From assembly GCA_937927725.1 (NCBI GenBank), contig CALBSE010000007.1, positions 1 to 25,834 of the forward strand: DNA of 25,834 nucleotides, in the 5' to 3' direction. The notes below the pieces were generated by a model that worked only from the letters and a program-made list of their open reading frames with translations, was not told where the DNA came from and made no database searches. How positions within the stretch are numbered: the stretch's first letter is position 1; the number at the start of each line of letters is the position of its first letter. The translations under genes and the position numbers were made by a program. This document shows, piece by piece, positions 15,108 to 22,579 of the stretch. Source of the DNA: an uncultured Actinomycetes bacterium. Lineage in GTDB: Bacteria > Actinomycetota > Acidimicrobiia > Acidimicrobiales > Acidimicrobilacustridaceae.

Positions 15108-16634
15108 TCAGCCGACGGCTTCGCCGCGACGCTGCGCTGTCATGCGCCGCGCTCCGGGAACGGCGCTCAGCAACCCTCGGGCTTTGTTACGACATTCGAG
15201 GTCTTCATGTTCGGAGATGCTGTCGGCCACGATGCCCGCGCCGGCCTGCACATGGGCGATGCCGTCGGCGCCAACGACGAGTGTGCGAATGGCGATGGCT
15301 GTATCGATTGTTCCGGAGAAGTCGACGTACCCAACGACGCCGGCGTACGGACCGCGCTTGACCGGTTCGAGTTCGTCGATGATTTCCATGGCCCGAACCT
15401 TGGGAGCGCCAGACACTGTGCCGGCAGGGAGCGTGGCGCGAAGCACGTCGATGGGCGTCTTGCCATTTGCAAGTTCACCCGACACCTGTGAAGTGAGGTG
15501 CATCACATGGCTGTAGCGCTCGAGGATCATCATTTCGTCGACCTGTTCGGTGCCGAACTCGACAACACGACCCACATCGTTACGAGCCAGATCAATGAGC
15601 ATGACGTGCTCTGCGATTTCTTTGGGATGCTCGCGTAGCTCAGCACCTAGACGACGATCTTCTTCTTCGGTTGCACCGCGTCGACGAGTGCCAGCGATGG
15701 GACGAGACATCACACGATTGTCAACCAGCTTCACCATTGGTTCTGGTGAGGAACCAGCGAGGCTCAGTTCGGGCATGCGCACGAAATACATGTACGGGCT
15801 CGGGTTGACCTGACGAAGCACTCGATAAAAATCGAAGGGATCGGCGCCCAGTTCAAACGAGAATCGCTGCGACAGAACGACCTGAAAGATGTCGCCGTCG
15901 AGAATGCGTTCCTTCGCGACGTCGACAGCGCTCTCCCACTGGTTGTAGGTCATCGAACCGGTGACATCGGGAAGTTCCGGAGATGCAGACGGCGGATCGA
16001 CCATGGGTTCAGCGAGTGGCTTGGCGCCATCGGCGGCGAGTTGCTCGAGACGAACGATTGCTTCGTCGTACAACCGATCGAGCTCGCCAGTACTTGCACC
16101 TTCGGGAACGAGAACGTTGTCGATCAGCGTCACCCGCTGGCGGAAGTGATCGAATGCAGCGAGCTGACCGATAACCGCCATCACCGCGTCGGGATACCCG
16201 GTGGCGTCGCGAGGAGTTTCGGCAAGGTCTTCAACCTCACGAACGACGTCGTAACCGAGATAACCAACGACGCCGCCATGCAGCGGCGGAAGCGAGTCGA
16301 TCGAGGGTGACCGATACGCGGCGAGTAGCCATTCGATGGCCGCCAAGATGCCCTGGTCACGCGGCATCGCTGCGGGAAGATCACCGTCGACGGTGACAAT
16401 GCCGTTACGAAGCACCAATGTCGCAATTGGATTCCGACCTACGAACGAGAACCGACTCCAGCGCTCACCGTGCTCAACCGATTCAAAAAGGAAACCGGGT
16501 TGCTCGTCGCCACACAGACGCGCGAATGCAGCGACCGGGGTAATGAGATCAGCAAGAAGTTCTCGCCACACCGGCACAACACTGTGGTTAGCGGCAAGAG
16601 CGTGAAATTCATCGCGCGACGGCGAGACGTCCAA
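15108..16634 (-). CDS. trpE: anthranilate synthase component I
   Basis: TrpE makes anthranilate from chorismate, using ammonia from the glutaminase TrpG. The 508-residue protein has the feedback-inhibition segment FLFESVEHGERWSRFSF (starting at 48) with the Leu-Leu-Glu-Ser-like pattern, so tryptophan inhibition is likely. The catalytic domain shows PSPYMYFVR, RPIAGTRRRG, LIDLARNDVGRV, YSHVMHL, GAPKVRAMEIIDELEP and GIVADS. No trpG is present here and no glutaminase domain is fused. It begins 2 bp after hisI, so histidine and tryptophan genes share a transcript. No leader peptide or attenuator-like element is visible in front of it. Confidence 0.95.
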   Translation of the reverse strand: MDVSPSRDEFHALAANHSVVPVWRELLADLITPVAAFARLCGDEQPGFLFESVEHGERWSRFSFVGRNPIATLVLRNGIVTVDGDLPAAMPRDQGILAAIEWLLAAYRSPSIDSLPPLHGGVVGYLGYDVVREVEDLAETPRDATGYPDAVMAVIGQLAAFDHFRQRVTLIDNVLVPEGASTGELDRLYDEAIVRLEQLAADGAKPLAEPMVDPPSASPELPDVTGSMTYNQWESAVDVAKERILDGDIFQVVLSQRFSFELGADPFDFYRVLRQVNPSPYMYFVRMPELSLAGSSPEPMVKLVDNRVMSRPIAGTRRRGATEEEDRRLGAELREHPKEIAEHVMLIDLARNDVGRVVEFGTEQVDEMMILERYSHVMHLTSQVSGELANGKTPIDVLRATLPAGTVSGAPKVRAMEIIDELEPVKRGPYAGVVGYVDFSGTIDTAIAIRTLVVGADGIAHVQAGAGIVADSISEHEDLECRNKARGLLSAVPGARRMTAQRRGEAVG

Positions 16635-16636
16635 GA

Positions 16637-16999
16637 TCAGTCACCGTCACCGAATGCGGTGAAGAAGCATGAGTAGTTGCCCGTATGACAGGCGCCCTTG
16701 CCTTCTTGTTCCACTACAAAGAGCAGCGTGTCGCCGTCGCAGTCGTAATAGGCCTCGCGCACATACTGGCGATCCCCAGAGGTTTCGCCCTTGCACCAGT
16801 ACTCCTGACGCGAACGACTCCAGAACCAGGTGCGTCCCGTCTCAAATGTCTGACGCAAGGAGTCGGCGTTCATCCACGCCATCATCAACACCTTGCCCGT
16901 GCCTTCTTCTTGCACGATCGCGGGCACGAGACCGTCGGCGTTGTACGTGACCGCGGCGAGCTGTTCGGCGGTAACAGAGATCGGAATGCTTTCAGGCAT
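16637..16999 (-). CDS. hisI: phosphoribosyl-AMP cyclohydrolase
   Basis: HisI opens the adenine ring of phosphoribosyl-AMP in the third histidine step. The 120-residue protein is the stand-alone cyclohydrolase without a HisE domain. Motifs MAWMN, FWSRSRQEYWCKGETSG and DCDGDTLLF are present: magnesium ligands Asp86, Asp88, Asp90 and zinc cysteines Cys87, Cys104 and Cys111. The ATG at 16999 is 6 nt after TAGCGT and has no ribosome binding site, so it probably heads a leaderless operon with trpE. It is separated from the other his genes by the GroES-like/hydrolase pair, so the his cluster is split. Confidence 0.95.
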   Translation of the reverse strand: MPESIPISVTAEQLAAVTYNADGLVPAIVQEEGTGKVLMMAWMNADSLRQTFETGRTWFWSRSRQEYWCKGETSGDRQYVREAYYDCDGDTLLFVVEQEGKGACHTGNYSCFFTAFGDGD

Positions 17000-17005
17000 G
17001 GCGCC

Positions 17006-17011
17006 ACGCTA
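17006..17011 (-). promoter_or_regulatory. putative leaderless -10 element for hisI
   Basis: Minus-strand TAGCGT, in the 10-mer CCGCTAGCGT, ends 6 nt before the hisI ATG. It would drive hisI-trpE and possibly the genes beyond. Confidence 0.5.
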
Positions 17012-17047
17012 GCGGCGGGCCCGACTCGCCACGAACAGAGTTTCGGC

Positions 17048-17416
17048 TCAGAGGTAGAGCCCGGTACTTCCCTCTGAGAGCCGTTCGGCCGCTACTGCAT
17101 GAACATCGCGCTCGCGGAGGATGATGTAGTCGTCGCCGCGGACTTCGACTTCATAGCGATCTTCTGGACTGAACAGCACCTGATCACCTGGCTCCATCGA
17201 CCGAACATTTGGCCCGACGGCCATCACTTCGGCCCACACCAATCGCTTGCCGATTTGTGCCGTTGCCGGGATGAGGATGCCACCGGTGGATCGGCGTTCA
17301 CCTTCGGGGCCACCCAAGTGCACGAGAACGCGATCGTTCAGCATCTGAATGGGGAGTTTTTCGCCGTCGGCACCAACGCCGTCGGTCAGTCGATCGGTGG
17401 TCTGCGATGAGGTCAC
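17048..17416 (-). CDS. stand-alone GroES-like (Cpn10 family) protein
   Basis: This Cpn10-fold protein has MLNDRVLVHLGG, a mobile-loop-like GERRSTGGILIP that could contact a GroEL, VMAVGPNVR, GDQVLFSPEDRYEVEVRG and YIILRERDVHAV. The ending GSTGLYL matches a separate actinobacterial group of GroES-related proteins, not the groES of the groESL operon. The GTG start at 17416 gives 122 residues and includes EKLPIQ before MLND, as in related proteins; ATG at 17344 would give 98 residues. TACCGT lies 6 nt before the GTG. No groEL is near. Its client or partner is unknown. Confidence 0.85.
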   Translation of the reverse strand: MTSSQTTDRLTDGVGADGEKLPIQMLNDRVLVHLGGPEGERRSTGGILIPATAQIGKRLVWAEVMAVGPNVRSMEPGDQVLFSPEDRYEVEVRGDDYIILRERDVHAVAAERLSEGSTGLYL

Positions 17417-17421
17417 GACAC

Positions 17422-17433
17422 GACGGTACCGTC
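17422..17433. promoter_or_regulatory. palindromic divergent promoter (two overlapping TACCGT hexamers)
   Basis: GACGGTACCGTC is a perfect 12-bp palindrome in the 24-bp gap between two divergent starts. On the minus strand TACCGT ends 6 nt before the GTG at 17416; on the plus strand TACCGT ends 8 nt before the GTG at 17441. Both genes would be leaderless and the two hexamers share their TA bases. Confidence 0.55.
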
Positions 17434-17440
17434 TCCACTC

Positions 17441-18088
17441 GTGACCGACGACTTCGCAACCCGTTCCCTCCGTTTCGAAACTTCCGATGGACTGTCTCTT
17501 GAGGCGGAACTGATCGTCCCCGAGAACGCACGCGCCGCTGTGGTGCTGTGCCATCCCCACCCACAACAGGGCGGGAACATGACGTCGCTGGTGACGAGCG
17601 AGCTTTTCCGTTCACTGCCCGCCTCCGGTCTTGCGGTACTTCGCTTTAACTTCCGTGGTGTCGGAACTTCAGAGGGCGAACACGACTTCGGCGTCGGCGA
17701 AGCCCTCGATGTCATCGCCGCTCTCGACACGATGACCTCCGAATGCCCTGCTCTGCCCATCTTCCTTTCGGGCTGGTCATTCGGCGCCGACACGTCGCTC
17801 TCTGTGCTTGATCCTCGGATCACAGCATGGTTGGCCTGCGCTCCCCCGTTGCGAGTTCTACCCCTCGACGACCTCACCGCCGCGGCAGGTTCTGATCCGC
17901 GCCCGAAGATGTTGATCATTCCTGAGCACGATCAATTCCGCGACCCGGCCTCAGCAATCGAAGCGACTGTGTCGTGGCTCAACACAGAGATTGTTGCCGT
18001 TGCCGGAGCAGACCATTTCTTTGTTGGTCGCACGCACAAAGTTGCGGCGCTCATCGTTTCCACGATCGACGCGCAACTCGCGCTGTAA
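17441..18088 (+). CDS. alpha/beta hydrolase
   Basis: The 215-residue protein has the alpha/beta hydrolase core: CHPHPQQGGNM after the first strands, FNFRGVGTSEG, nucleophile Ser113 in GWSFGA, an Asp in IPEHDQF and His near residue 191 in GADHFF. It resembles the short cytosolic hydrolases grouped with serine aminopeptidase/dienelactone-hydrolase-like proteins. The substrate is not predictable. It begins with GTG at 17441 and has no ribosome binding site. It is the only plus-strand gene between 6046 and 25111 and converges with hisF, which ends 11 bp away. Confidence 0.85.
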   Translation: MTDDFATRSLRFETSDGLSLEAELIVPENARAAVVLCHPHPQQGGNMTSLVTSELFRSLPASGLAVLRFNFRGVGTSEGEHDFGVGEALDVIAALDTMTSECPALPIFLSGWSFGADTSLSVLDPRITAWLACAPPLRVLPLDDLTAAAGSDPRPKMLIIPEHDQFRDPASAIEATVSWLNTEIVAVAGADHFFVGRTHKVAALIVSTIDAQLAL

Positions 18089-18099
18089 CTGAACAGCGC

Positions 18100-18873
18100 C
18101 TACGGGCGGACGTTTACTCCGGCGGCGATCATGTGCTCTTTCGCTTCGGCAATGGCGTGATCGTCGAAGTGAAAAATCGATGCAGCAAGCACTGCATCGG
18201 CGCCACCCGCAACAACACCCTCGACTAAATGATCGAGCGTGCCAACACCACCAGACGCGATCACGGGAACGCCAACCGAGCCCGATACTGCTGCGGTGAG
18301 TTCAAGGTCGAAACCGTCACGAGTGCCATCACGATCCATTGACGTGAGGAGAATCTCGCCCGCGCCGAGCGATTCGGCTCGCTGGGCCCATTCGATGACG
18401 TCGATACCCGTTGGCGTGCGTCCACCTGCGACGTAGACCTCCCAGCCCTCGCTGGCACTGCCATCTGCTGCTCGACGACGAGCGTCGATCGCACAGACAA
18501 CACATTGGTTTCCAAACACTTCGGCGATTTCGCTGATGAGTTCGGGCCGCGCAACAGCCGCACTGTTGACTGAGACTTTGTCGGCGCCAGCTCGCAGCAT
18601 TGTGCGAGCGTCATCGACAGTGCGGATTCCGCCACCGATGGTGAACGGGATGAACACCTGTTCCGCGGTACGGCGAACGACGTCGACCATCGTTTCGCGC
18701 CCGTCGGAGGTTGCGGTGATGTCAAGAAACACAAGTTCGTCGGCACCATCAGCGTCGTAACGGGCAGCAAGTTCCACCGGATCTCCGGCATCGCGAAGAC
18801 CCACGAAGTTCACGCCCTTCACGACGCGACCATCGGTGACATCGAGGCACGGAATGATGCGAGCAGTTTTCAT
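18100..18873 (-). CDS. hisF: imidazole glycerol phosphate synthase, cyclase subunit
   Basis: HisF uses ammonia from HisH to make imidazole glycerol phosphate and AICAR. The 257-residue barrel has catalytic Asp11 in IPCLDVTDGRVVKGV and Asp130 in VVCAIDARR, plus TIGGGIRT, DGTRDGFDLEL and the GGVGTLDHL phosphate sites. It starts at ATG 18873, 6 bp after the methyltransferase stop, so the methyltransferase lies inside the his run between hisA and hisF. It ends against the convergent hydrolase gene with no obvious terminator. Confidence 0.96.
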   Translation of the reverse strand: MKTARIIPCLDVTDGRVVKGVNFVGLRDAGDPVELAARYDADGADELVFLDITATSDGRETMVDVVRRTAEQVFIPFTIGGGIRTVDDARTMLRAGADKVSVNSAAVARPELISEIAEVFGNQCVVCAIDARRRAADGSASEGWEVYVAGGRTPTGIDVIEWAQRAESLGAGEILLTSMDRDGTRDGFDLELTAAVSGSVGVPVIASGGVGTLDHLVEGVVAGGADAVLAASIFHFDDHAIAEAKEHMIAAGVNVRP

Positions 18874-18879
18874 TTCGAA

Positions 18880-19503
18880 TCAGGCCACGCGCCGGACGCG
18901 AACAAGAGTGTCGATCGCGGTGCGCTCACCGTCATCGGTGGTCACAACTCGTTCGATGCGCCCGGACTTCTCAGTAACCAGTTCCACGTCGAGCGAAACT
19001 TCTGCTGCAGTGAAATCGTCGATGATGTCTTCCGCCGTCAACAAGAACGCAGGATTCTGCGGACCACCATGACCTTCGGTCAGGTTGAGGAGATCGTGGC
19101 CGACCAACACCAACGTTCCGCCAACGGCAAGGGCGCGAACTGCCGTCTTCATTGCTGCACGACGTTCCTCGGCCCCGAGCTGCAAATAGAACACTGCAAC
19201 AAGATCGAATCCGGAGGCCGGCGGTTCCCATGTCGTGACATCGGAGACGATCCATGTGGCGTCGACGCCGTTGTCCGACGCGAGCTTTTGACCTTTCTCG
19301 ACGCCCACCTCAGAGAAGTCGACACCCGTCACGGTCCAGCCCTGCTTCGCCAACCACACAGCGTTGCGGCCTTCGCCACAAGCGAGGTCGACGGCTGAGC
19401 CTGGGGTCAGGTCGGCAACCTCGGGGGGAAGGAACTGGTTGGGCTCGCCCTTCCAGATCAGTTCAGACGTGTCATATCGAGCGTTCCAATCGGAAGCATC
19501 CAT
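18880..19503 (-). CDS. class I SAM-dependent methyltransferase
   Basis: The 207-residue protein starts MDASDWNARYDTSELIWKG, the WNARY entry seen in TehB/thiopurine-like small methyltransferases. Motif I is VDLACGEGRNAVWLA (about 39-53) with the SAM-binding glycines, followed by VTGVDFSEVGVEKG, and the substrate-side YLQLG and GHDLLNL segments. The target is unknown. The ATG at 19503 is 6 nt after a TACACT hexamer, so it has its own probable leaderless promoter. It sits between hisA and hisF, where M. tuberculosis carries an inositol monophosphatase gene (impA). Confidence 0.85.
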   Translation of the reverse strand: MDASDWNARYDTSELIWKGEPNQFLPPEVADLTPGSAVDLACGEGRNAVWLAKQGWTVTGVDFSEVGVEKGQKLASDNGVDATWIVSDVTTWEPPASGFDLVAVFYLQLGAEERRAAMKTAVRALAVGGTLVLVGHDLLNLTEGHGGPQNPAFLLTAEDIIDDFTAAEVSLDVELVTEKSGRIERVVTTDDGERTAIDTLVRVRRVA

Positions 19504-19509
19504 CGTTCG

Positions 19510-19515
19510 AGTGTA
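19510..19515 (-). promoter_or_regulatory. putative leaderless -10 element for the methyltransferase
   Basis: Minus-strand TACACT ends 6 nt before the ATG at 19503, in the 34-bp gap after hisA. It would drive the methyltransferase and hisF independently of hisD-A. Confidence 0.5.
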
Positions 19516-19537
19516 GGACGAGGAACGATTCAGAGAT

Positions 19538-20269
19538 TCAGGAGTTCGCGACTGATGCTCGAAGCGCATCTTGCAACGTGAATGCACCTTCGTAGAGCGC
19601 ACGGCCAACGATCGCGCCCGAAAGTCGACGCCCAGCAGAGCGAAGTGCTTCAAGCGCTACGAGATCAGCCAATGAACCGACGCCACCAGAAGCGATGACG
19701 GGTAATTCAGTTGCTTCGAGAACGTCTCCGAGACCGTCGAGATCAGGACCTTCGAGCGTTCCGTCGCGTCCGATTTCGGTAACGATCAACGCCTCGACTC
19801 CTGCGTCGGCGAAACCGCGAGCGACATCAAGAAGGTCCTTGCCCGAACCTTCCTCCCATCCGCGAACGGCAACCTCTCGACCGCGAGCATCGAGACCAAC
19901 TGCGACCGGATGACGCGATGCGAGGGTCCGAACAAGTTCGGGATCTTCAAGGGCGGCGGTACCGAGAACAACTCGGGTGACTCCAGCATCAAACAATGCG
20001 TCGGCAGCTTCTTCGCTGCGCACGCCACCGCCGGTTTGAATCGGAACATTGACCGCATCGCAGATCGCCGCAATGACTTCGCGATTCAGGGGCGAGCCCG
20101 TGCGTGCTGCATCGAGGTCAACGACATGAATCCAACGTGCTCCGGCTTCGGCAAACACCTTGGCCTGGGCGACCGGGTCGTTGTTGTACACGGTCTCGCG
20201 CGCGTAGTCGCCTTGGTAAAGACGAACGGCTTGACCATTCAGAAGATCGATCGCGGGATAGAGGTCCAT
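19538..20269 (-). CDS. hisA: ProFAR isomerase
   Basis: HisA opens the ribose of ProFAR in the fourth histidine step. The 243-residue barrel has Asp8 in PAIDLLNGQAVRLYQGD and Asp127 in VGLDARG, HVVDLDAARTGSP, QTGGGVRSEE and a C-terminal ASGGVGSLADL. The N-terminal YPAIDLLNGQ and the ARTGSP loop fit monofunctional HisA; PriA has a different pattern here. This agrees with a separate trpF in the window. The ATG at 20269 shares one base with the hisH stop (TGATG), so expression is coupled to hisH. Confidence 0.93.
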   Translation of the reverse strand: MDLYPAIDLLNGQAVRLYQGDYARETVYNNDPVAQAKVFAEAGARWIHVVDLDAARTGSPLNREVIAAICDAVNVPIQTGGGVRSEEAADALFDAGVTRVVLGTAALEDPELVRTLASRHPVAVGLDARGREVAVRGWEEGSGKDLLDVARGFADAGVEALIVTEIGRDGTLEGPDLDGLGDVLEATELPVIASGGVGSLADLVALEALRSAGRRLSGAIVGRALYEGAFTLQDALRASVANS

Positions 20270-20907
20270 CAGTTTCCAACCTTCAGACGAGCAGCATCGA
20301 CAAAGCCACGTAACAGTTCAAGACCAACCTTTCCCGATTTTTCGGGATGGAACTGCGTGGCCCACAGACTTTCGCGCTCGACTGCAGCAGCAACCGGACC
20401 GCCGTAGTCGCATGTTGCGATAACGGATTCGCCGTCAGCGTCCGCGGCGTACGAGTGCACGAAGTACACCCAAACAGGATCCGGCACGGGCGTAAAGAGT
20501 TGGCTCGGTCGACGGATGTCAACCAGGTTCCATTGCATCTGAGGACGCTTCACCGTGTCGGGTAAACGTCGAAGCCGACCAGGCAAGACGCCCAGCCCCA
20601 CCGCACCCGGTGTTTCTTCCGAACCCTCGTACAGCATCTGCATCCCGACACAGACTCCGAGAAAGGGACGATCGTCGTTGGCCGCTTCAATGGCGACCTC
20701 GTCGAGTCCGCAGTCGCGCAGTGCATCCATGCACGCGCCGAATGCGCCAACCCCGGGAAGAACGACCGCATCGGCATCGGCGATGAGTCCACTATCGGCA
20801 GTAAGTCGAGCGTCAGCACCGACGCGCTCAAGCGCTTTCTGCGCTGAACGAAGATTTCCGATGCCGTAATCGAGAACCGCAACAAGCGGTTGAACGTCGA
20901 GGGTCAC
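20269..20907 (-). CDS. hisH: imidazole glycerol phosphate synthase, glutaminase subunit
   Basis: HisH strips ammonia from glutamine and channels it to HisF. The 212-residue class I amidotransferase has DYGIGNLRS, the nucleophile Cys86 in GVCVGMQ, and the His187/Glu189 pair in QFHPEKSG, so the triad is complete. PGVGAFGACMDALR is the oxyanion region. The GTG start at 20907 overlaps the hisB stop (GTGA). Its position between hisB and hisA follows the standard actinobacterial order. Confidence 0.96.
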   Translation of the reverse strand: MTLDVQPLVAVLDYGIGNLRSAQKALERVGADARLTADSGLIADADAVVLPGVGAFGACMDALRDCGLDEVAIEAANDDRPFLGVCVGMQMLYEGSEETPGAVGLGVLPGRLRRLPDTVKRPQMQWNLVDIRRPSQLFTPVPDPVWVYFVHSYAADADGESVIATCDYGGPVAAAVERESLWATQFHPEKSGKVGLELLRGFVDAARLKVGN

Positions 20908-21518
20908 AACACGCCCTTGGTAGAGGGAACTCCCCCACCTTCGATGCGGACTGCGTCGCGAAGTGAACGAGCAACACTCTTAAACGTTGCTTCGACAATG
21001 TGGTGAGTATTCACACCACGAACAAGCGTGATGTGCAGCGTGAGCGCAGCCGATGTTGCAAACGCGCGCCAGAACTCCTCGATGAGCTGAGGATCAAATG
21101 GCGGGTCGCTCAGAATTTTCTGACCCGGGAATTCAACTTCGTAGACAAGAAATGGACGGCCAGAAAGGTCGAGAGCGACGTCGATGAGCGCTTCGTCGAG
21201 AGGAATGCGGTTGGACGCGAAGCGACGGATACCGACTTTGTCGCCCAGCGCCACTGCGAAGGCCTCACCAAGAGCGATACCGACATCTTCCACGGTGTGG
21301 TGCGCGTCGATCTGCAGATCACCTTCGGCCCGAATAATGAGATCGAAGCCTCCGTGACGACCAAGCTGCGCAAGCATGTGATCGAAGAACGGAAGGCCTG
21401 TTGAGGTCTCGTGCCGCCCCTGACCATCAAGATCAATCTCGATCAGGATCGAAGTTTCAGAGGTCGCTCGAGCAACCGTTGCTGCTCGGCGTCCATCGTC
21501 GGTTCGTGTTGCACTCAC
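20904..21518 (-). CDS. hisB: imidazoleglycerol-phosphate dehydratase
   Basis: HisB removes water from imidazole glycerol phosphate. The 204-residue protein is monofunctional, without the histidinol-phosphatase domain found in enteric HisB. The metal-binding motifs FFDHMLAQ, DAHHTVEDVGIALGEA, and a second THHIVEATFKS are present. The C-terminal PSTKGVL is typical. The GTG start at 21518 overlaps the hisC stop (GTGA). Confidence 0.96.
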   Translation of the reverse strand: MSATRTDDGRRAATVARATSETSILIEIDLDGQGRHETSTGLPFFDHMLAQLGRHGGFDLIIRAEGDLQIDAHHTVEDVGIALGEAFAVALGDKVGIRRFASNRIPLDEALIDVALDLSGRPFLVYEVEFPGQKILSDPPFDPQLIEEFWRAFATSAALTLHITLVRGVNTHHIVEATFKSVARSLRDAVRIEGGGVPSTKGVL

Positions 21519-22579
21519 TGGAGGGCCTCCTCAAGGGCGGCGAGGAACGCATCGTCCTCACCAGGTGTTCCGATCGTGACACGTAAACAACCCTGAAGGC
21601 GCGGCCATGACGAACAATTGCGAACAAGTACAGAACGATCGACCATCCGCTGCCACACCTCGCCACCATCGACGGAACGAGGACGGAACAGCACGAAGTT
21701 GGCGCCAGACGGCCAAACATCGACATCGAGTTGTGCGAGGCGGGCAACCAACCGGCCTCGTTCTTCAACCAGACGCGCAACCCGTTCGTTCATTTCTTCG
21801 ACATGGGCCACAGCCAACGTTCCCGCGAGCTGCTTGAACGCATCGAGGTGATACGGCAATACAACTTTTTCGAGTTCGGCGACGACCCACGCCGGGCCGA
21901 TCAGATACCCGAGACGCGACGCTGCCATCGACCAGGTTTTGGAAAAGGTTCGACTGACAACAAGCGGTACATCGTCGGCGACGAGGACATCGGCCGACCA
22001 CGGAGCGAACTGGCCGTAGGCCTCGTCGACAACAAGTAACCCATCGACCGCGATCACCATTTCGAGCACAGCGCGAACGGTTTCTTCGTCGTCGACGACG
22101 CCAGTTGGGTTATTCGGCGAGCACAAGAAGCTCACCTGAGGCTTCGCACTTTCGATAACCCGTCGGACCTCGGCGAGATCGGTTGAGAAATCGGCGGCGC
22201 GCTCGCCTTCCACCACCGCAGTGCCGGTGATACGCGAAATGTGACTGTGGAGCGCGTACGTGGGTTCCCACACCGCAGCAGTGCGACCGGGACCACCAAA
22301 CGTGAGCATGATCGTTTGCAGCACTTCATTGGACCCGTTGGCAACAAAGATCTGTTCGGGCCCGACGCCATGCAACGCCCCGATAGCGGCGCGAAGGTCT
22401 GTAGCCGCACGATCTGGATAGCGATTCCAGTCGATAGTTGCGACGGATTCGGTAAGCGCGCGCGTCCAACTTTCCGGAGGCGATTCGGGAGACTCGTTGG
22501 TGTTGAGGCGAACGGCAACGTCGATCTGGGGAGAGTGATAGCCGTCCATCAGCGCGACATCGTCGCGAGGCGTGATCAT
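21515..22579 (-). CDS. hisC: histidinol-phosphate aminotransferase
   Basis: HisC transaminates imidazole acetol phosphate with glutamate. The 354-residue fold-type I PLP enzyme has NTNESPESPP, ANGSNEVLQTI, SPNNPTG, VVDEAYGQF, and the PLP lysine K214 in SRTFSKTWSMAASRLG; the Arg in VRNCSSWPRLQGCLRVTIG binds substrate. Length is normal. The ATG at 22579 overlaps the hisD stop (ATGA). Related actinobacterial aminotransferases can also act on aromatic amino acids, but position supports HisC. Confidence 0.95.
   Translation of the reverse strand: MITPRDDVALMDGYHSPQIDVAVRLNTNESPESPPESWTRALTESVATIDWNRYPDRAATDLRAAIGALHGVGPEQIFVANGSNEVLQTIMLTFGGPGRTAAVWEPTYALHSHISRITGTAVVEGERAADFSTDLAEVRRVIESAKPQVSFLCSPNNPTGVVDDEETVRAVLEMVIAVDGLLVVDEAYGQFAPWSADVLVADDVPLVVSRTFSKTWSMAASRLGYLIGPAWVVAELEKVVLPYHLDAFKQLAGTLAVAHVEEMNERVARLVEERGRLVARLAQLDVDVWPSGANFVLFRPRSVDGGEVWQRMVDRSVLVRNCSSWPRLQGCLRVTIGTPGEDDAFLAALEEALQ

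Noticed and set aside
16635..17047. Searched for a trp leader peptide, attenuator or T-box before trpE
   Set aside because: hisI occupies the space with 2 bp to trpE, and no run of Trp codons with competing hairpins was seen.
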